Assembly: GCF_900176075.1 (NCBI RefSeq)
Contig: NZ_FWWV01000002.1
Coordinates: 124,001-188,000, forward strand
Direction: 5' to 3'
DNA: 64,000 nt
Source: Pasteurella testudinis DSM 23072
Lineage (GTDB): Bacteria > Pseudomonadota > Gammaproteobacteria > Enterobacterales > Pasteurellaceae
Numbering within the stretch: the first letter of the stretch is position 1; each line of letters starts with the position of its first letter. Position numbers and translations under genes: made by a program. The notes beneath the pieces are model-generated. The model was not told where the DNA came from. It made no database searches and saw nothing but the letters and a program-made list of their open reading frames with translations. Positions 39,351 through 48,105 of this stretch are shown here, piece by piece.

Positions 39351-39836
39351 ATGGCAAAATCAAATTACATTACCCGTCACGGCTGGAACCAGCTGGATCA
39401 GGAATTAAAATTTCTCTGGCGTGAAGAGCGGCCAAAAGTCACGCAAGCGGTGTCCGAAGCGGCGGCGTTGGGTGATCGCAGTGAAAATGCCGAATATATC
39501 TACGGCAAACGCCGCCTGCGTGAAATCGACCGCAGAGTGCGGTTTTTAAGCAAACGCTTGGAAGTGTTGCAAATCGTTGATTATCACCCGAAACAAGAGG
39601 GCAAAATCTTTTTCGGCGCCTGGGTGGAATTGGAAGATTTGGACGGACAATGCAAGCAGTATCGGATTGTCGGCTGTGATGAATTCGAGCCGCAGAAAAA
39701 CTGGATTTCGATTGATTCGCCGGTTGCCAGAGCCTTAATCGGTAAAACGGTTGACGATGAAATCAAGGTTAACACCCCGTCCGGCGTGGTGGTGTGGTAT
39801 ATCAATAAAATCTGGTATCAGCCGGATTCCATTTAA
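39351..39836 (+). CDS. greB: Transcript cleavage factor GreB
   Basis: Rescues backtracked RNA polymerase by stimulating RNA cleavage. The 161-residue protein has an N-terminal antiparallel coiled coil with the tip acidic pair (GDRSENAEYIYGKRRLREID). A C-terminal FKBP-like domain (YRIVGCDEFEPQKNWISIDSP) follows. The YIYGKRRLREIDRR stretch identifies GreB rather than GreA. It converges with rseC; a perfect TTTTGGCGCCAAAA dyad lies between at 39851-39864. Confidence 0.96.
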   Translation: MAKSNYITRHGWNQLDQELKFLWREERPKVTQAVSEAAALGDRSENAEYIYGKRRLREIDRRVRFLSKRLEVLQIVDYHPKQEGKIFFGAWVELEDLDGQCKQYRIVGCDEFEPQKNWISIDSPVARALIGKTVDDEIKVNTPSGVVVWYINKIWYQPDSI

Positions 39837-39894
39837 CGCGGCAGATGTGCTTTTGGCGCCAAAAAGATGATGATAAATGAATTGTCAGCAAGCC

Positions 39895-40332
39895 CTAAAG
39901 CTTACGCAAAAAAACCGGTTGATATAATTGTCGGCGGCTCAGTTTGGCAGCCACTTTTTTTATCGCGACAAAAGCCGCCGCCGTCATCAGGAAAATAAAA
40001 GCCGCCAACAGCAATTCGTTGTCGAGATATAACGAACCGATGAGGGTCGAAAGCAAAAGTGCGGTCAGAGGCACAATATACAGCAACAATGCCGAGAGAA
40101 TCATCGACTTCTCCTGCAGTCCGATTTCAATCAGTTGTCCGGTCTGCAACGGCTGCTCAACCGCAATATCAAACAGCAGCGCCCCTTGATTACGGCTGCC
40201 GTTGAGTTCGGATAAAGCCGCAGCGCCGCAACTCGCTTGGGCGGCACAACCGCCACAGCCTTTTTTCGTTTCGCACCGCACTTTGGCAATACCGTTATGG
40301 TATTGCGTCACCACCGCCGTTTCAATCAACAT
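39895..40332 (-). CDS. rseC: Sigma-E operon membrane protein RseC
   Basis: A 145-residue inner-membrane protein. The N-terminal cytoplasmic part has a four-cysteine cluster (CETKKGCGGCAAQASCGA), and two adjacent membrane helices follow (about residues 75-120). RseC is linked to a redox (Rsx) complex and to sigma-E control. It is the last gene of rpoE-rseA-rseB-rseC, two bases after rseB. Confidence 0.93.
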   Translation of the reverse strand: MLIETAVVTQYHNGIAKVRCETKKGCGGCAAQASCGAAALSELNGSRNQGALLFDIAVEQPLQTGQLIEIGLQEKSMILSALLLYIVPLTALLLSTLIGSLYLDNELLLAAFIFLMTAAAFVAIKKVAAKLSRRQLYQPVFLRKL

Positions 40333-40334
40333 GG

Positions 40335-41360
40335 TTACTGCCCGTTTGCATTAAAGATTACATCTTTCACAATCCGTTTTGCCGTCGCCAACGGAATCTG
40401 CCCAATCAGCGTAATTTCACGATTATTCAAGGTTTCGCTATAAATCGTATTACCGGCTTGTTGCCAATAATGCTCTCCCAAATTTTCTTCAATATTCTCA
40501 TTGATATACAAGCTGAAAGAGAATAGTCCGTCACTGAACATCACGCTTTCCAATGCCCCGATTTCAGTCTGGTAGCGTTCATGTTTAACCGACTTGAAAC
40601 CGGGCGGCAGCCAAGCCAGCCGCCACGTTGTTTCCGCTGCAACCTCATCGCCCTGCACGTTGATCAACGGCGGTAAGTTAAGTTGATCGAGCAGTGTCGT
40701 CAATTTCTGCGTTTCTTGCTGCAGCGCAGTGTCCTGCTGCACGGCGATTACTCTAAATTGTTCCAACAATTCGCTGTTGCGATCCAGCATATCGCTACGC
40801 AACAGCAAATGGGTTTGTTCGTCCAGCCATAACACATATTGATAACGGAAATCATCTTTCGGCAGCAGCCGAATAACCTGTGCGATCCGATCGGCAATCC
40901 GCGCTTTGCCGGCATCAATAAAGTCATAATGATGCTGTAATTGCTGATAATCGGCATACACGACGCCGGGAATATTATCCAGAATGTACGCCCCTTTGAT
41001 ACTGAACGGCTGATAGCTGTTGCTGTAATAACTGATGACATTATCACGCTGCACAATTTCCTGCTGCCCTCCGTCCAAGGTAGAAAGCTGCGCATAATGG
41101 CGTTGATTGGCGAAAACATGGCGATATTGGTAACTGTTGACCTGGGTCGGCAAGATTTGGATAAACGCGATGTCGTAATTATCATCACGCCATGCTTGCG
41201 CCATTTGTTGCAAGGTATTGAGCAACGTATCTGGCAACGCCGGATTCTGCTGTAGCTCACCGGACTGCAAAGGGGAGGTTTGGTCATGTTGTTGCGCATT
41301 CGCCGCTGCGGAAAATACCAAAGCAGCGCCCGCAACCAACATCGTTTTCAATAGCTTCAT
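40335..41360 (-). CDS. rseB: Periplasmic sigma-E regulator RseB
   Basis: Binds the periplasmic part of RseA and protects it from DegS; lipopolysaccharide releases it. The 341-residue precursor has a signal peptide ending near AAANA (residue ~22). The MucB/RseB lipoprotein-carrier-like domain spans about 30-200, and the smaller C-terminal RseA-binding domain about 220-335. Start at 41360 is preceded by GAG at proper spacing. Confidence 0.93.
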   Translation of the reverse strand: MKLLKTMLVAGAALVFSAAANAQQHDQTSPLQSGELQQNPALPDTLLNTLQQMAQAWRDDNYDIAFIQILPTQVNSYQYRHVFANQRHYAQLSTLDGGQQEIVQRDNVISYYSNSYQPFSIKGAYILDNIPGVVYADYQQLQHHYDFIDAGKARIADRIAQVIRLLPKDDFRYQYVLWLDEQTHLLLRSDMLDRNSELLEQFRVIAVQQDTALQQETQKLTTLLDQLNLPPLINVQGDEVAAETTWRLAWLPPGFKSVKHERYQTEIGALESVMFSDGLFSFSLYINENIEENLGEHYWQQAGNTIYSETLNNREITLIGQIPLATAKRIVKDVIFNANGQ

Positions 41361-41432
41361 AAACATCTCAAAATAAACCGACTAAAACAAATTCACCACC
41401 GTACGGTGGTGAATCATTATTGCATTATCCGC

Positions 41433-42008
41433 TTACTCATGATTAGCCGTGGTTTCGTTTAATTGCTGAGTATTAGTACGGCGCTGTAACTCGTAATTTT
41501 GCAACATCATATTAATCCGTTTGCTCTGTTGCTCTAATTGAGCCTGTGTCGGCACATCCTGACTTGGCGCATTATAGCTGACTTGCTGAACGTTGTTGGT
41601 AAACGGTAATGTCTGCAATACCGGATTATCGGCGACCTGTACGCCGTTATCGGTCTGTAAATAAGATTGAACCCCGAACACCGCCACCAAACAGACGCTG
41701 GCCGCCACTGCCACCTGGGAAAGCGGCGCAAGCCAACCTTTTAATTTTTGCATAAACGGCTGTTTTCCCACTTCGATCGGCGTTGGTTGGGCAACCAAGT
41801 GCGGTGTCGGTTCAGACTCAATCAACTCCGCCATTTTTGCCGTAAAATCCGTGCCGAGCAAAACGGGGGTTTCCTTACGCATCACGGTACGAACCAAATG
41901 GTAGCGATTCCATGCTTGTTGAAGTTCTTCATCTTGGCACAGAGAATCAAGCAGATAATCATTCTGATACTCTCCGTCCAGATAAGCTGAAAGTAACTCT
42001 TTTTGCAT
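41433..42008 (-). CDS. rseA: Anti-sigma-E factor RseA
   Basis: Single-pass membrane anti-sigma factor. The 191-residue product has a cytoplasmic sigma-binding N-terminal part (LLSAYLDGEYQNDYLLDSLC), one membrane segment at about 96-114 (VAVAASVCLVAVFGVQSYL) and a periplasmic tail ending in coiled-coil-like sequence. It follows rpoE by 69 bases. Stress proteolysis of RseA would free sigma-E. Confidence 0.93.
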   Translation of the reverse strand: MQKELLSAYLDGEYQNDYLLDSLCQDEELQQAWNRYHLVRTVMRKETPVLLGTDFTAKMAELIESEPTPHLVAQPTPIEVGKQPFMQKLKGWLAPLSQVAVAASVCLVAVFGVQSYLQTDNGVQVADNPVLQTLPFTNNVQQVSYNAPSQDVPTQAQLEQQSKRINMMLQNYELQRRTNTQQLNETTANHE

Positions 42009-42077
42009 TTTAATCTACTCCGCTATTTTTTTAGCTGTTTTTTAACCAAATTCTAATCAACCAAGTTTGGTAAGTTG

Positions 42078-42659
42078 TTAAATCTCGTTATTGATCAGAG
42101 GCGAAATCTTGCTGTCGATAATTTCCCTTGCCCTGAAAATCCGTGAACGTACCGTTCCGACCGGGCAATTCATAATGTCAGCAATCTCTTCGTAACTCAA
42201 TCCTTCTAGTTCCCTCAACGTGATTGAGGTTTTTAATTCTTCCGGTAGAGCGGCTATCGTTTCAAATACGACTTTTTTCAATTCCGACGATAAAATCAAA
42301 TTTTCCGGCGTATCCACATTTCGCAAACTGTCACCGGAATCATAGGTCTCGGCGTCTTCCGCCTGAATATCTTCGCTCGGCGGACGGCGTCCCTGTGCCG
42401 TGATATAGTTCTTTGCCGTATTGACGGCAATCCGATAAAGCCATGTATAAAATGCGCTGTCGCCGCGAAACAGTTCCAAAGAGCGGTACGCTTTGATAAA
42501 GGTTTCCTGCACCACGTCCGGAATATCATTTGCTGAAATATAACGGGTCAGCAAACCAGCCACTTTGTTCTGATGGCGTGCGACCAACAAATTAAATGCT
42601 TTTTTATCACCTTGCTGTGCCTTTTCTACCAGAGCCTGATCTGTTAGTTGTTCACTCAT
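42078..42659 (-). CDS. rpoE: RNA polymerase sigma-E factor RpoE
   Basis: ECF sigma factor for envelope stress. The 193-residue protein shows region 2 (VVQETFIKAYRSLELFRGDSAFYTWLYRIAVNTAKNY) and region 4 (LEGLSYEEIADIMNCPVGTVRSRIFRARE). It is first in its operon with rseA, rseB and rseC. A sigma-E-type promoter at 42731-42757 upstream indicates autoregulation. Confidence 0.97.
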   Translation of the reverse strand: MSEQLTDQALVEKAQQGDKKAFNLLVARHQNKVAGLLTRYISANDIPDVVQETFIKAYRSLELFRGDSAFYTWLYRIAVNTAKNYITAQGRRPPSEDIQAEDAETYDSGDSLRNVDTPENLILSSELKKVVFETIAALPEELKTSITLRELEGLSYEEIADIMNCPVGTVRSRIFRAREIIDSKISPLINNEI

Positions 42660-42730
42660 CAGAAGTGAATCTCCTTACCTCATATTACGCTAACAATCCA
42701 ATTGCAATGACAGCAGGTCGGTATGTTGAA

Positions 42731-42757
42731 TTAGAGCGTGTGATTTGTTAAAAGTTC
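42731..42757 (-). promoter_or_regulatory. Sigma-E promoter of rpoE
   Basis: On the minus strand GAACTT is followed after 16 bases by TCTAA, matching the sigma-E consensus GAACTT-N16-TCnnA. It lies about 72 bases before the rpoE start codon. Confidence 0.75.
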
Positions 42758-42781
42758 AATTTTTTATAAAATTTAATAAAT

Positions 42782-43033
42782 TTATTTGCCGGAAAGGTGA
42801 TCTTGGATCAATTTTACCATGTCAGCTAGCGCTACGGTCGGTGCCGTTTGCTGATTCATCAGCCAGCGGAACAGTTCGGGATCGGTATAAGATAACAATT
42901 CAATAAAGGTGTCTTTCTGTGCAGCGGAAAGTTGCTCAAAGCGTTCCTGATAGAACGGCATAATCATGAAATCCAGCTCCAACATACCGCGCCGGCACGC
43001 CCAAGCGATTTTTAATTTATTGTATTGACTCAT
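42782..43033 (-). CDS. sdhE: FAD assembly factor SdhE (YgfY)
   Basis: Small cytoplasmic protein aiding covalent flavin attachment to succinate dehydrogenase or fumarate reductase. The 83-residue product has the conserved WACRRGMLELDFMI segment with the RGM motif and LLSYTDPELFRWLM. It is a single gene reading toward rpoE. The flavoprotein targets are not in the window. Confidence 0.93.
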   Translation of the reverse strand: MSQYNKLKIAWACRRGMLELDFMIMPFYQERFEQLSAAQKDTFIELLSYTDPELFRWLMNQQTAPTVALADMVKLIQDHLSGK

Positions 43034-43113
43034 TTTCCCTTCCTTTTCGGCTTAAGCCGTTCAGCATAAGAATGGCGGGAATCATAACACAATTCTCCAA
43101 GTCACAGGCATAA

Positions 43114-43140
43114 AAAAACCCGATATCAAATCGGGTTTTT
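43114..43140 (-). terminator. Terminator of rpmB-rpmG
   Basis: Stem AACCCGAT/ATCGGGTT with a five-base loop and T-runs on both strands, 16 bases after rpmG. Confidence 0.9.
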
Positions 43141-43155
43141 TCCTAGAGACAAAAA

Positions 43156-43326
43156 TTACTTAATTTTTGCTTCTTTATAGATAACGTGCTTGCGAACAAC
43201 AGGATCGTATTTTTTGATCTCCATTTTCTCAGGCATATTACGTTTGTTTTTCGTTGTTGTGTAGAAATGACCTGTTTCAGCAGTAGAAACCAGTTTGATT
43301 TTCTCACGCGCACCTTTACTTGCCAT
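43156..43326 (-). CDS. rpmG: 50S ribosomal protein L33
   Basis: A 56-residue basic protein, [20 protein letters not shown] to KEAKIK. The length and the [18 protein letters not shown] stretch are those of the cysteine-free L33. It starts 11 bases after the rpmB stop and is read from the same promoter. Confidence 0.97.
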   Translation of the reverse strand: MASKGAREKIKLVSTAETGHFYTTTKNKRNMPEKMEIKKYDPVVRKHVIYKEAKIK

Positions 43327-43337
43327 AATTCAGATCC

Positions 43338-43574
43338 TTAAAATTTTTCGCCTTTGGCACGCAAGTCAGCTAACACTGAATCAATGCCTTTTTTATCAAT
43401 AATACGCATACCTTTCGCAGAAACGCGCAAGGTCACAAAACGTTTTTCACTTTCAACCCAAAAACGGTGAGAGTGCAGGTTTGGTAAGAAACGACGTTTA
43501 GTCGCATTCATTGCGTGCGAACGGTTGTTACCAACTGCCGGACGCTTGCCTGTTACTTGACAGACTCTAGACAT
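43338..43574 (-). CDS. rpmB: 50S ribosomal protein L28
   Basis: A 78-residue basic ribosomal protein with the family opening [20 protein letters not shown] and [15 protein letters not shown]. It is the first gene of the rpmB-rpmG pair. A consensus-like promoter lies about 112 bases upstream, leaving an untranslated leader of roughly 105 bases with several potential stems. Confidence 0.97.
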   Translation of the reverse strand: MSRVCQVTGKRPAVGNNRSHAMNATKRRFLPNLHSHRFWVESEKRFVTLRVSAKGMRIIDKKGIDSVLADLRAKGEKF

Positions 43575-43680
43575 GGTTAATTCTCCAATAAAACTTAATT
43601 AGCTCGAGCTTCGTGGTTCGGATCCCGCCTCGCGGTAACCTCGTCAGGTATGCAACCCGACCCACGCCAATATTAAAGGT
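43575..43680 (-). other. Structured leader of rpmB
   Basis: Between the predicted start of transcription and rpmB lie about 105 bases with GC-rich complementary stretches (CCACC with GGTGG-like pairs, CCTGACGAGG and GCGAGGCGGG). The length and content resemble ribosomal-protein leaders bound by their product, but I know of no defined motif that it matches. Confidence 0.4.
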
Positions 43681-43685
43681 GGGGG

Positions 43686-43713
43686 ATTATACCATTTTTT
43701 CGCCATGACTCAA
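43686..43713 (-). promoter_or_regulatory. Promoter of rpmB-rpmG
   Basis: On the minus strand TTGAGT, 16 bases, TATAAT with the extension TGG before it. This is close to the sigma-70 consensus. Confidence 0.8.
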
Positions 43714-43797
43714 GTACAAAAACAGATTAAATCCAATTTTCAGCGATTTGAAGATCTTTTTGTTTAACCTAAAGATCTTATATGACATTTTGCCCTA

Positions 43798-44469
43798 TCA
43801 CGACAACCAGCCCAGCTCGGAAAATGCCCGATAACAGCCTTGTCCGATAATGAAATGATCCAACAATCGCACTTCGATCAGATCACACGCCTGCCGGATC
43901 TTTTCTGTAATATCGCGATCGGCTTCGCTCGGTTCGGCAACGCCCGACGGATGGTTATGCGCCAAAATCAACGCCGCCGCATTATATTCCAGCGCAGTTT
44001 TCACAATTTCGCGCGGATGCACATTCGCGCTGTTAATGCTGCCGAGAAACATCTCTTCTTTTCTAATCAAACGGTGCTGATTATCCAAAAACAGTACCAA
44101 AAACACCTCGCGCTGCCGCCCTTCCAGCTCGCTCTGCAGATACAGCCGCACCGTTTCCGGATTGGAAAAACTGACTTCGCGTTGCAACTCCTGCCGCAAA
44201 TAGCGCTTGGTCATCTCTTTGCTCGCCTGCAGCTGAATATATTGGGTCACGCCCAACCCTTTCATTTGGCAAAACTGCGGTTGCGCCACGTTCAACAACG
44301 CACGCAAAGAACCGAAATGTTGCAGCACCTGCGCGGCAAGCTCCATCACCGGACAACCTTTTATGCCGGTGCGCAAAAAAATCGCCAGCAACTCCTGATC
44401 ACTTAAATGCGCCGCCCCGTAGCGCAGCAATTTTTCGCGCGGCATCAACTCATTATCACGATTAATCAA
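43798..44469 (-). CDS. radC: DNA repair/competence-regulon protein RadC
   Basis: JAB1/MPN-domain protein; function unresolved, though radC is induced with competence in H. influenzae. The 223-residue product has MPREKLLRYGAAHLSDQELLAIFLRTG, a helix-hairpin-helix (GSLRALLNV...MKGLGVTQ), and the metal motif in NVHPREIV plus AHNHPSGVAEPSEAD. I start at TTG 44469, eight codons before MPREK as in E. coli RadC, with AAGAG seven bases upstream. A longer TTG start at 44523 would lie too near the CRP-S site to be transcribed. Confidence 0.9.
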   Translation of the reverse strand: MINRDNELMPREKLLRYGAAHLSDQELLAIFLRTGIKGCPVMELAAQVLQHFGSLRALLNVAQPQFCQMKGLGVTQYIQLQASKEMTKRYLRQELQREVSFSNPETVRLYLQSELEGRQREVFLVLFLDNQHRLIRKEEMFLGSINSANVHPREIVKTALEYNAAALILAHNHPSGVAEPSEADRDITEKIRQACDLIEVRLLDHFIIGQGCYRAFSELGWLS

Positions 44470-44550
44470 GCTATTACTCTTCAAATTCAATTTGCCCTGC
44501 CCCGATTTTGCGTAGGCAGACAAAACAAGAAAACCGCCAGCGATAAATTT

Positions 44551-44566
44551 TGCGATCCGGCACGCA
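44551..44566 (-). promoter_or_regulatory. CRP-S (competence) site upstream of radC
   Basis: TGCGA-TCCGGC-ACGCA, flanked by TTT and AAA, matches the CRP-S core TGCGA-N6-TCGCA at nine of ten fixed positions. It lies about 90 bases before radC in the radC/coaBC divergent region. Confidence 0.75.
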
Positions 44567-44671
44567 AAATCACAAATAAATAGCGGATCTTTTAATTAGA
44601 TCAATGGATAAAATTACAGTAAAATAGCGCAAATTCATTTACAGCGAACGGAAAACAAGGTGGCGGAAAAG

Positions 44672-45892
44672 ATGACAACACTGAACGGAAAACGGATCGT
44701 AGTCGGTATCAGCGGCGGCATCGCCGCCTATAAAAGTATTGAACTGATTCGCTTGCTACGCAAGAGTGATGCCGAAGTGCGGGTGGTTCTGACCGCTGCG
44801 GCAGCCCATTTTGTCACGCCGTTGACCTTGCAGGCGATTTCCGGCAATCCGGTGGCGGAATCGCTGCTCGATCCGCAAGCCGAACTGGCAATGGGGCATA
44901 TCGAACTAGCGAAATGGGCGGATTTAATCGTTATCGCGCCGGCGACCGCCGATTTGGCGGCACGACTGGCGGTCGGCATGGCAAATGATCTGCTGAGCAC
45001 AATCTGTTTAGCAACCACAGCCCCGATTTTACTGGCGCCGGCAATGAATCAGCAGATGTTTCGCCAAGCAGTGGTACAGCAAAATTTAGCCGTTTTGCAA
45101 CAACGCGGCATGCGCTTAATCGGCCCCAATTCCGGCGAGCAAGCCTGCGGCGATGTCGGTGCCGGACGCATGTCCGAGCCGAACGAAATTTTCAGCGCCA
45201 TTCAAACCGCACTTTCAACCGCACAGCAGTTTAAAGGCTTAAAAGTCGCCATCACTGCCGGTCCGACCCGAGAAGCGATTGATCCGGTGCGTTTCATCAG
45301 CAATCACAGCTCCGGTAAAATGGGCTTTGCCCTTGCCCGTGCTTTTGCCGAACAAGGCGCCGAAGTCAGCCTGATCGCCGGTCCGGTCAATTTAACCACG
45401 CCGCCAAACGTGCAGCGCTACGATGTGGAATCGGCACAACAGATGCACGGGCTGACCCTTTCCCTTGCGCCTCGGCAAGATATTGTGATCGGCTGCGCGG
45501 CAGTCGCCGATTACCGCATGGAAACCATTGCCGATCAAAAACTTAAAAAACAAGACGGCAGCGACCAATTGATCTTAAAATTAGTTAAAAATCCCGATAT
45601 TATCGCCGACGTCGCCGCTCTGTCGGCAAACCGCCCTTTTGTGGTCGGATTCGCCGCCGAAACCCAAGATGTGCTGGAGTATGCAGCGAAAAAATTACAG
45701 GCGAAAAATTTGGATATGATCTGCGCCAACGATGTCGCCGTGCAAGGGCAAGGCTTTAACAGCGAACAAAATGCACTGACGGTGTTGTGGAAAAACGGGC
45801 AACAACAGTTGCCGCTCAGTGATAAATTTAGCCTGAGTCAAAAACTGGCGGCTCTAATTGTGCAACAATACCAAACCGCTCAAATTATTTAA
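44672..45892 (+). CDS. coaBC: Phosphopantothenoylcysteine synthetase/decarboxylase CoaBC
   Basis: Two steps of coenzyme A synthesis in one chain. The 406-residue protein has an N-terminal flavin decarboxylase ([17 protein letters not shown], active-site histidine in [11 protein letters not shown], substrate motif APAMNQQM). The C-terminal CTP-dependent synthetase has [12 protein letters not shown] and the flexible-lid lysine-rich DQKLKKQ. ATG 44672 gives the E. coli length; an in-frame GTG four codons upstream is possible. It is followed by dut. Confidence 0.96.
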   Translation: MTTLNGKRIVVGISGGIAAYKSIELIRLLRKSDAEVRVVLTAAAAHFVTPLTLQAISGNPVAESLLDPQAELAMGHIELAKWADLIVIAPATADLAARLAVGMANDLLSTICLATTAPILLAPAMNQQMFRQAVVQQNLAVLQQRGMRLIGPNSGEQACGDVGAGRMSEPNEIFSAIQTALSTAQQFKGLKVAITAGPTREAIDPVRFISNHSSGKMGFALARAFAEQGAEVSLIAGPVNLTTPPNVQRYDVESAQQMHGLTLSLAPRQDIVIGCAAVADYRMETIADQKLKKQDGSDQLILKLVKNPDIIADVAALSANRPFVVGFAAETQDVLEYAAKKLQAKNLDMICANDVAVQGQGFNSEQNALTVLWKNGQQQLPLSDKFSLSQKLAALIVQQYQTAQII

Positions 45893-45935
45893 AATACGTT
45901 ATTCAAAAAATCATCTAAAACGAGAACAAAGTTAC

Positions 45936-46391
45936 ATGAAAAAAATTGATATTAAAATTTTAGATCAACGGATCGGCAGCCAATTTCCGCTGCCAAGCTA
46001 TGCCACGCCGGGTTCCGCCGGTTTGGATCTGCGAGCGCTGCTCGATGAAAAAATCACCTTGCAAGCCGGTGAAACCAAACTGATTCCGACCGGCTTATCG
46101 ATCTATGTCGCCGATCCGAATTTGGCGGCGGTCATTTTGCCCCGCTCCGGTTTAGGGCATAAAAACGGTATTGTGTTGGGCAATTTAGTGGGTTTAATCG
46201 ACTCCGATTACCAAGGGCCGTTGATGGTTTCGCTGTGGAACCGTGGCACAGAGCCGTTCACGGTGGAAGTCGGCGACCGCATCGCGCAATTGGTTTTCGT
46301 GCCGGTGGTGCAGGCACAATTCAATATTGTAGCGGAATTTGACCAAAGCGAACGCGGTGAAGGCGGCTTCGGGCATTCCGGAAAACATTAA
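45936..46391 (+). CDS. dut: dUTP pyrophosphatase Dut
   Basis: Hydrolyses dUTP to dUMP and pyrophosphate, keeping uracil out of DNA. The 151-residue trimeric enzyme shows its motifs in order: [39 protein letters not shown] and the C-terminal phosphate-binding [13 protein letters not shown] 45936 starts the family sequence; upstream codons overlap coaBC and are not used. slmA begins five bases later. Confidence 0.97.
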   Translation: MKKIDIKILDQRIGSQFPLPSYATPGSAGLDLRALLDEKITLQAGETKLIPTGLSIYVADPNLAAVILPRSGLGHKNGIVLGNLVGLIDSDYQGPLMVSLWNRGTEPFTVEVGDRIAQLVFVPVVQAQFNIVAEFDQSERGEGGFGHSGKH

Positions 46392-46396
46392 TCCGT

Positions 46397-47020
46397 ATGA
46401 ATACCTCTGTTGTAAAACCGCCGGCCGGTAGTGAAAAACGTTCGATAAAAGAACGGCGTAAGCAAGTGCTTACCGTATTGTCGCACCTGCTGCACTCGGA
46501 AAAAGGCATGGAGCGGATCACCACCGCCCGTTTGGCAGCGGAAGTCGGCGTATCCGAAGCCGCACTTTACCGCTACTATCCGAGCAAAACCAAAATGTTC
46601 GAAGCGCTGATCGACCTGATTGAAGAAAATTTACTGCACCGCATCAAACAATCGATCAAAAGCGATACCGACACCGTGACGCGCATTCACAACATTATGC
46701 AGATGATTTTGGATTTTGCGCGCAAGAATCCGGGCATGACCCGAGTGCTCAGCGGCCATGCACTGATGTTTGAAGATCCGGCGCTCAAAGTGCGGATCGT
46801 CAAATTTTTCGACGGGCTGGAACTCCAGTTTAACAATATTCTGCAAATGCAGCGCCTGCGCGGCGGTAAAGCCTTTGCCATTGACGAAAAAGTGATTGCC
46901 GCCCATTTGGTTACCTTCTGCGAAGGGCAGTTTTTGCGCTATGTGCGCACCAACTTCCGCCGCAGCAATCATGCGGAATTCGCACAACAATGGCCGCTAT
47001 TTGCGTCGCTGTTAAAATAA
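46397..47020 (+). CDS. slmA: Nucleoid occlusion factor SlmA
   Basis: TetR-fold DNA-binding protein that blocks FtsZ ring formation over the nucleoid. The 207-residue product has the N-terminal helix-turn-helix ([36 protein letters not shown]). The C-terminal dimer region carries the family stretches [22 protein letters not shown] and [15 protein letters not shown]. The position directly after dut is the usual one. Confidence 0.95.
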   Translation: MNTSVVKPPAGSEKRSIKERRKQVLTVLSHLLHSEKGMERITTARLAAEVGVSEAALYRYYPSKTKMFEALIDLIEENLLHRIKQSIKSDTDTVTRIHNIMQMILDFARKNPGMTRVLSGHALMFEDPALKVRIVKFFDGLELQFNNILQMQRLRGGKAFAIDEKVIAAHLVTFCEGQFLRYVRTNFRRSNHAEFAQQWPLFASLLK

Positions 47021-47027
47021 GGTTACT

Positions 47028-47252
47028 ATGCTGATTCCTTGGCAAGAATTAAATGCGCAGACCCTTGAGAATATTCTTGAGTCTTTTATTTTGCGCGAAG
47101 GCACCGATTACGGTGTTACCGAGCTCACTCTGGCGCAAAAAAAAGAGCGGCTGAGGCGCCAATTAGAAACAGGAAATGTGGTACTGGTGTGGTCTGAATT
47201 GCACCAGTCAATTGATATAAAAGATAAAAGAGTATTTTTACAAGGCAAATAA
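47028..47252 (+). CDS. yheU: YheU/UPF0270 small protein
   Basis: A 74-residue acidic protein with the family core MLIPWQELNAQTLENILESFILREGTDYG and VVLVWSELHQSI. No function is established for UPF0270. It follows slmA by seven bases and precedes crp by 42. A YheU homologue near crp is also seen in enteric bacteria. Confidence 0.88.
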   Translation: MLIPWQELNAQTLENILESFILREGTDYGVTELTLAQKKERLRRQLETGNVVLVWSELHQSIDIKDKRVFLQGK

Positions 47253-47294
47253 ACCGCCTAAAAATTACGGTCGCCATAGTTAAAAGAGGTATCT

Positions 47295-47939
47295 ATGCAA
47301 GAGCAATTCACAACAAAACCAACGTCTCCGGATCCAACTCTGGAGTGGTTTCTTTCTCATTGCCATATCCACAAATATCCGTCAAAAAGCACCCTGATTC
47401 ATGCCGGCGAAAAAGCAGAAACCTTATATTATCTGATCAAAGGCACGGTTTCGGTTTCAATTAAAGACGAAGACGGTAAAGAGATGATCCTGTCCTACCT
47501 CAATCAAGGGGATTTTGTCGGGGAAATCGGTTTATTCGAAGAAGACAGCGAACGTACCGCCTGGGTGCGCGCCAAAACTACCTGCGAAGTGGCGGAAATT
47601 TCCTATAAAAAATTCCGCCAACTGATTCAGATTAATCCGGAAGTGCTGATGTATCTGTCCGAACAACTGGCAAGACGTTTGCAGCACACCTCGAAACAAG
47701 TCAGCAATCTGGCGTTTCTCGACGTGACCGGCCGCATTGCGCAAACCCTGCTCAACCTCGCCAAAATGCCGGAAGCGATGACCCACCCCGACGGTATGCA
47801 AATTAAGATCACCCGTCAGGAAATCGGGCAAATCGTCGGCTGCTCACGCGAAACCGTCGGCAGAATCCTCAAAATGCTGGAAGATCAAAATCTGATCTCG
47901 GCACACGGCAAAACCATTGTGGTTTACGGCACACGTTAA
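47295..47939 (+). CDS. crp: cAMP receptor protein CRP
   Basis: Global regulator of sugar use and, with Sxy, of competence. The 214-residue protein has the cyclic-nucleotide fold (about 20-125, with [21 protein letters not shown] holding the cAMP-contact glutamate, arginine and serine/threonine). A long dimer helix and the winged helix [20 protein letters not shown] follow. The recognition-helix RETVGR is the same as in E. coli, so standard CRP sites are expected. Candidate targets here are glpT and eda, and comF and radC through CRP-S. Confidence 0.97.
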   Translation: MQEQFTTKPTSPDPTLEWFLSHCHIHKYPSKSTLIHAGEKAETLYYLIKGTVSVSIKDEDGKEMILSYLNQGDFVGEIGLFEEDSERTAWVRAKTTCEVAEISYKKFRQLIQINPEVLMYLSEQLARRLQHTSKQVSNLAFLDVTGRIAQTLLNLAKMPEAMTHPDGMQIKITRQEIGQIVGCSRETVGRILKMLEDQNLISAHGKTIVVYGTR

Positions 47940-47975
47940 CGCTTATTTTCGCTCGTAACAATTTTCTCTCATAAC

Positions 47976-48001
47976 AATGCCTCGCTTGCGGGGCATTTTT
48001 T
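47976..48001 (+). terminator. Terminator of crp
   Basis: AATGCC-TC/TGCGGGGCATT type stem: AATGCCtCGC pairs with GCGGGGCATT around TT, followed by TTTTT. Confidence 0.85.
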
Positions 48002-48105
48002 ATAGCGCAAAGATAATAATAATTTCCATTTGTAAAACAGAGCGCACTTCATTATGATAAGTGTTATTTAAAATATATCTTTAAGCAGAACAAAAGGTGC
48101 GTAAA

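Noticed and set aside
39851-39864. Perfect dyad TTTTGGCGCCAAAA between greB and rseC
   Set aside because: It has no loop and no T-run beyond the dyad, and no known operator fits; left as a note only.
48097-48105. GTG start for the methyltransferase gene
   Set aside because: ATG 48106 has AAAGGTG at proper distance; the GTG overlaps that site.
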